From Bacteroidales bacterium UBA2764 (GTDB taxonomy: Bacteria; Bacteroidota; Bacteroidia; Bacteroidales; Paludibacteraceae): 6,263 nt of DNA. The stretch's first letter is position 1, and each line of letters starts with the position of its first letter. Positions 5,010 through 6,263 of the stretch are shown in pieces. The stretch is from the NCBI GenBank assembly GCA_002352705.1, contig DEIW01000145.1:1-6263 (forward strand). The letters are read 5' to 3'. The notes beneath the pieces were generated by a model that saw only the letters and a program-made list of their open reading frames with translations, ran no database searches and was not told the DNA's origin. Both the position numbers and the translations under genes were made by a program.

Positions 5010-5498
5010 ATGATTTCTATTATAGTAGCGATCGCAGAGAACTATGCCATTGGTAAGAAAGGCGATTTGTTATGCCATTTACCGGCGGACTTGAAACATT
5101 TCAAAGAAATCACCAGCGGTAAAACCGTGATGATGGGCGAGAGGACGTTCTTCTCGCTACCCAAGCATCCGCTGCCTAATAGGCGTAATATCGTCTTGAC
5201 GGACGTTCCGGGCAAGACCTTTGAAGGCGCAGAAGTGGCATACTCGCTTGATGAACTATGCGCCAAAGTGGCAGGCGAAGAAGAAGCCTTCGTCATTGGC
5301 GGCGGAATGGTGTATCGCCAGATGATGGAACGTGCAGACAAACTCTACATCACGCATATCCATCATTCTTGGGAGGACGCAGACACGTTCTTTCCGGAAA
5401 TCAAAAAGAGCGAGTGGCAGCTGCAGAGCGCAGAGCGGCACGAAGCAGACGATAAAAATCCCTATGCCTACACTTACGCGGAATATCTGCGTAAATGA
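5010..5498 (+). CDS. folA: dihydrofolate reductase with altered active-site residues
   Basis: The product is 162 residues, near E. coli FolA (159). It reduces dihydrofolate to tetrahydrofolate with NADPH and is the trimethoprim target. Family features are the N-terminal strand MISIIVAIAENYAIG, proton-donor region Asp27 (LPADLKHFK), Thr46, Arg58 (equivalent to E. coli Arg57, in PNRRNIVLT), the cofactor-binding glycines GGG at 97-99 (VIGGGMVYRQM), and THI near 115 before DADTFFPE. Two positions are odd: the near-invariant Trp22 is Cys (LLCHLPAD; codon TGC), and Arg44, which contacts the NADPH 2'-phosphate in E. coli, is Glu (MMGERTF). The frame is open upstream into thyA, but ATG 5010 gives the standard N-terminus, whereas longer versions would translate palindrome copy E. 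The start region is A-rich with no Shine-Dalgarno sequence. Confidence 0.95.
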   Translation: MISIIVAIAENYAIGKKGDLLCHLPADLKHFKEITSGKTVMMGERTFFSLPKHPLPNRRNIVLTDVPGKTFEGAEVAYSLDELCAKVAGEEEAFVIGGGMVYRQMMERADKLYITHIHHSWEDADTFFPEIKKSEWQLQSAERHEADDKNPYAYTYAEYLRK

Positions 5499-5500
5499 AC

Positions 5501-5526
5501 AAATGGTAAATGTATAAATTGTAAAT
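5501..5526 (+). repeat. degenerate heptamer-like run in the folA-ettA gap
   Basis: The 34-bp gap contains AAAT at 5501, 5508, 5516 and 5523, spacings of 7, 8 and 7 bp, within words such as TGGTAAA, TGTATAA and TTGTAAA. TTGTAAA equals the reverse complement of the variant unit TTTACAA in the 480-507 array. It may be a decayed heptamer array, but the sequence is AT-rich and simple, so the call is weak. Confidence 0.3.
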
Positions 5527-5532
5527 CACTTT

Positions 5533-6263
5533 ATGGCTGACGACAAGAAGATTATCTTTTCAATGGTAGGGCTGAGTAAAAATTTCGGTCCCCAAAAACA
5601 AGTTCTGAAGAACATATACCTCAGTTTTTTCTATGGTGCCAAAATAGGTATTATCGGTCTGAACGGTGCCGGAAAGAGTACTTTGCTCAAGATTATCGCG
5701 GGCATAGAAAAAGAGTACCAAGGCGAGGTAGTATGGAGCCCCGGTTACAGCGTAGGTTACCTGGAGCAGGACCCCAAACTCGACCCTTCCAAAACAGTCC
5801 GTGAGGTTGTCCAGGAAGGCGTACAGCCTATTATGGACATGTTGAAAGAATACGACGAGATCAACATGGCTTTCGGAGAACCGGACGCGGATTTCGACAA
5901 GTTATTAGCCCGTCAGGCAGAGTTGCAAGACAAGTTAGACGCCTCTGACGCATGGAATATAGACCAGAAGTTAGACCGCGCTATGGATGCTTTGCGTTGT
6001 CCTCCGGACGATGCCAATGTAACCACCCTCTCCGGAGGAGAGAGAAGACGTGTGGCGTTATGCCGGCTGTTACTGCAGCAACCGGATGTACTGCTTCTCG
6101 ACGAGCCGACGAACCATTTGGATGCTGAAAGTATTGATTGGTTAGAGCAACACCTGCAACAATATGCCGGAACGGTGATATGTATCACGCACGACCGTTA
6201 TTTCCTGGACAACGTAGCCGGTTGGATTTTGGAGTTGGACCGCGGCGAGGGTATTCCCTGGAA
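5533..6263 (+). CDS. ettA: energy-dependent translational throttle protein EttA, 5' part (ABC-F ATPase)
   Basis: The first 243 residues are present and the gene runs off the window. EttA-type ABC-F proteins bind the ribosomal E site and gate entry into elongation according to ATP/ADP level. Visible in ABC domain 1 are Walker A GLNGAGKST (42-50), the Q-loop region GYLEQDPKLD (75-84), the charged helical 'arm' insert at about 90-140 (EVVQEGVQPIMDMLKEYDEI), signature LSGGE (166-170), Walker B VLLLDEP with Glu191, and switch His220 (ITHDRYFLD). The end segment ILELDRGEGIPW is characteristic of EttA among ABC-F proteins. There are no membrane segments, as expected. ATG 5533 gives the standard MADDKKIIFSMVGLSK start. 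There is no clear Shine-Dalgarno sequence. It lies 34 bp after folA and is possibly co-transcribed. The linker and second ATPase domain should lie beyond the window. Confidence 0.95.
   Translation, partial: MADDKKIIFSMVGLSKNFGPQKQVLKNIYLSFFYGAKIGIIGLNGAGKSTLLKIIAGIEKEYQGEVVWSPGYSVGYLEQDPKLDPSKTVREVVQEGVQPIMDMLKEYDEINMAFGEPDADFDKLLARQAELQDKLDASDAWNIDQKLDRAMDALRCPPDDANVTTLSGGERRRVALCRLLLQQPDVLLLDEPTNHLDAESIDWLEQHLQQYAGTVICITHDRYFLDNVAGWILELDRGEGIPW

Noticed and set aside
5913..6188. A 91-codon open frame on the minus strand
   Set aside because: It is antisense to the signature and Walker B region of ettA. It is a shadow frame.

Overview
The window looks like a chromosomal housekeeping segment of a Bacteroidota bacterium, most likely of the order Bacteroidales. 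The evidence is a Bacteroidota-type -7 promoter box (TACCTTTG, 5-12), A-rich start regions with few Shine-Dalgarno sequences, a lipoprotein with the domain order TPR / PD40-WD40 propeller / carboxypeptidase-regulatory fold / OmpA C-terminal domain (as in PorE), and the gene mix itself. I cannot name a genus.

All six genes are on the + strand. (1) A bactofilin gene (74-436) has its own promoter and a hairpin at the very 5' end of its leader. (2) A 190-bp gap (437-626) is filled mostly by two kinds of 7-bp tandem repeat and a 10-bp inverted repeat. (3) A DUF1015 gene (627-1961) follows. (4) Next is a PorE-like OmpA-family lipoprotein gene (2013-4112). (5) thyA (4139-4933) and folA (5010-5498) form the usual thymidylate/folate pair. 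(6) The 5' part of ettA, an ABC-F translation factor gene (5533 to the window edge), closes the window. Genes 3-6 are separated by only 26-76 bp and could be co-transcribed. ThyA turns methylene-tetrahydrofolate into dihydrofolate while making dTMP, and DHFR recycles the dihydrofolate. The other genes share no obvious pathway.

The unusual part is the repeats. One family is a roughly 36-nt GC-rich palindromic element with a C-rich leader, a perfect 7-8-bp stem and always a 5-nt loop. It occurs five times. Three copies lie inside the DUF1015 gene, in frame, and appear in the protein as peptides such as NLSPTLPSREGG and NLSPALPRREGD. The other two begin exactly at the TAA stop codons of DUF1015 and thyA. 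The second family is heptamer arrays: TTGAGAA at three gene borders, and TGTACAA (reverse TTGTACA) in one gap. A degenerate TTGTACA-like run also encodes the hydrophobic core of the lipoprotein signal peptide. Some arrays abut or contain start and stop codons. The in-frame palindromes recall the Rickettsia palindromic elements found in protein genes. I know of no formal description of this family in Bacteroidota, but I cannot search for one.

FolA also looks unusual: it has Cys in place of the near-universal active-site Trp22 and Glu at the NADPH-contacting Arg44 position (E. coli numbering).
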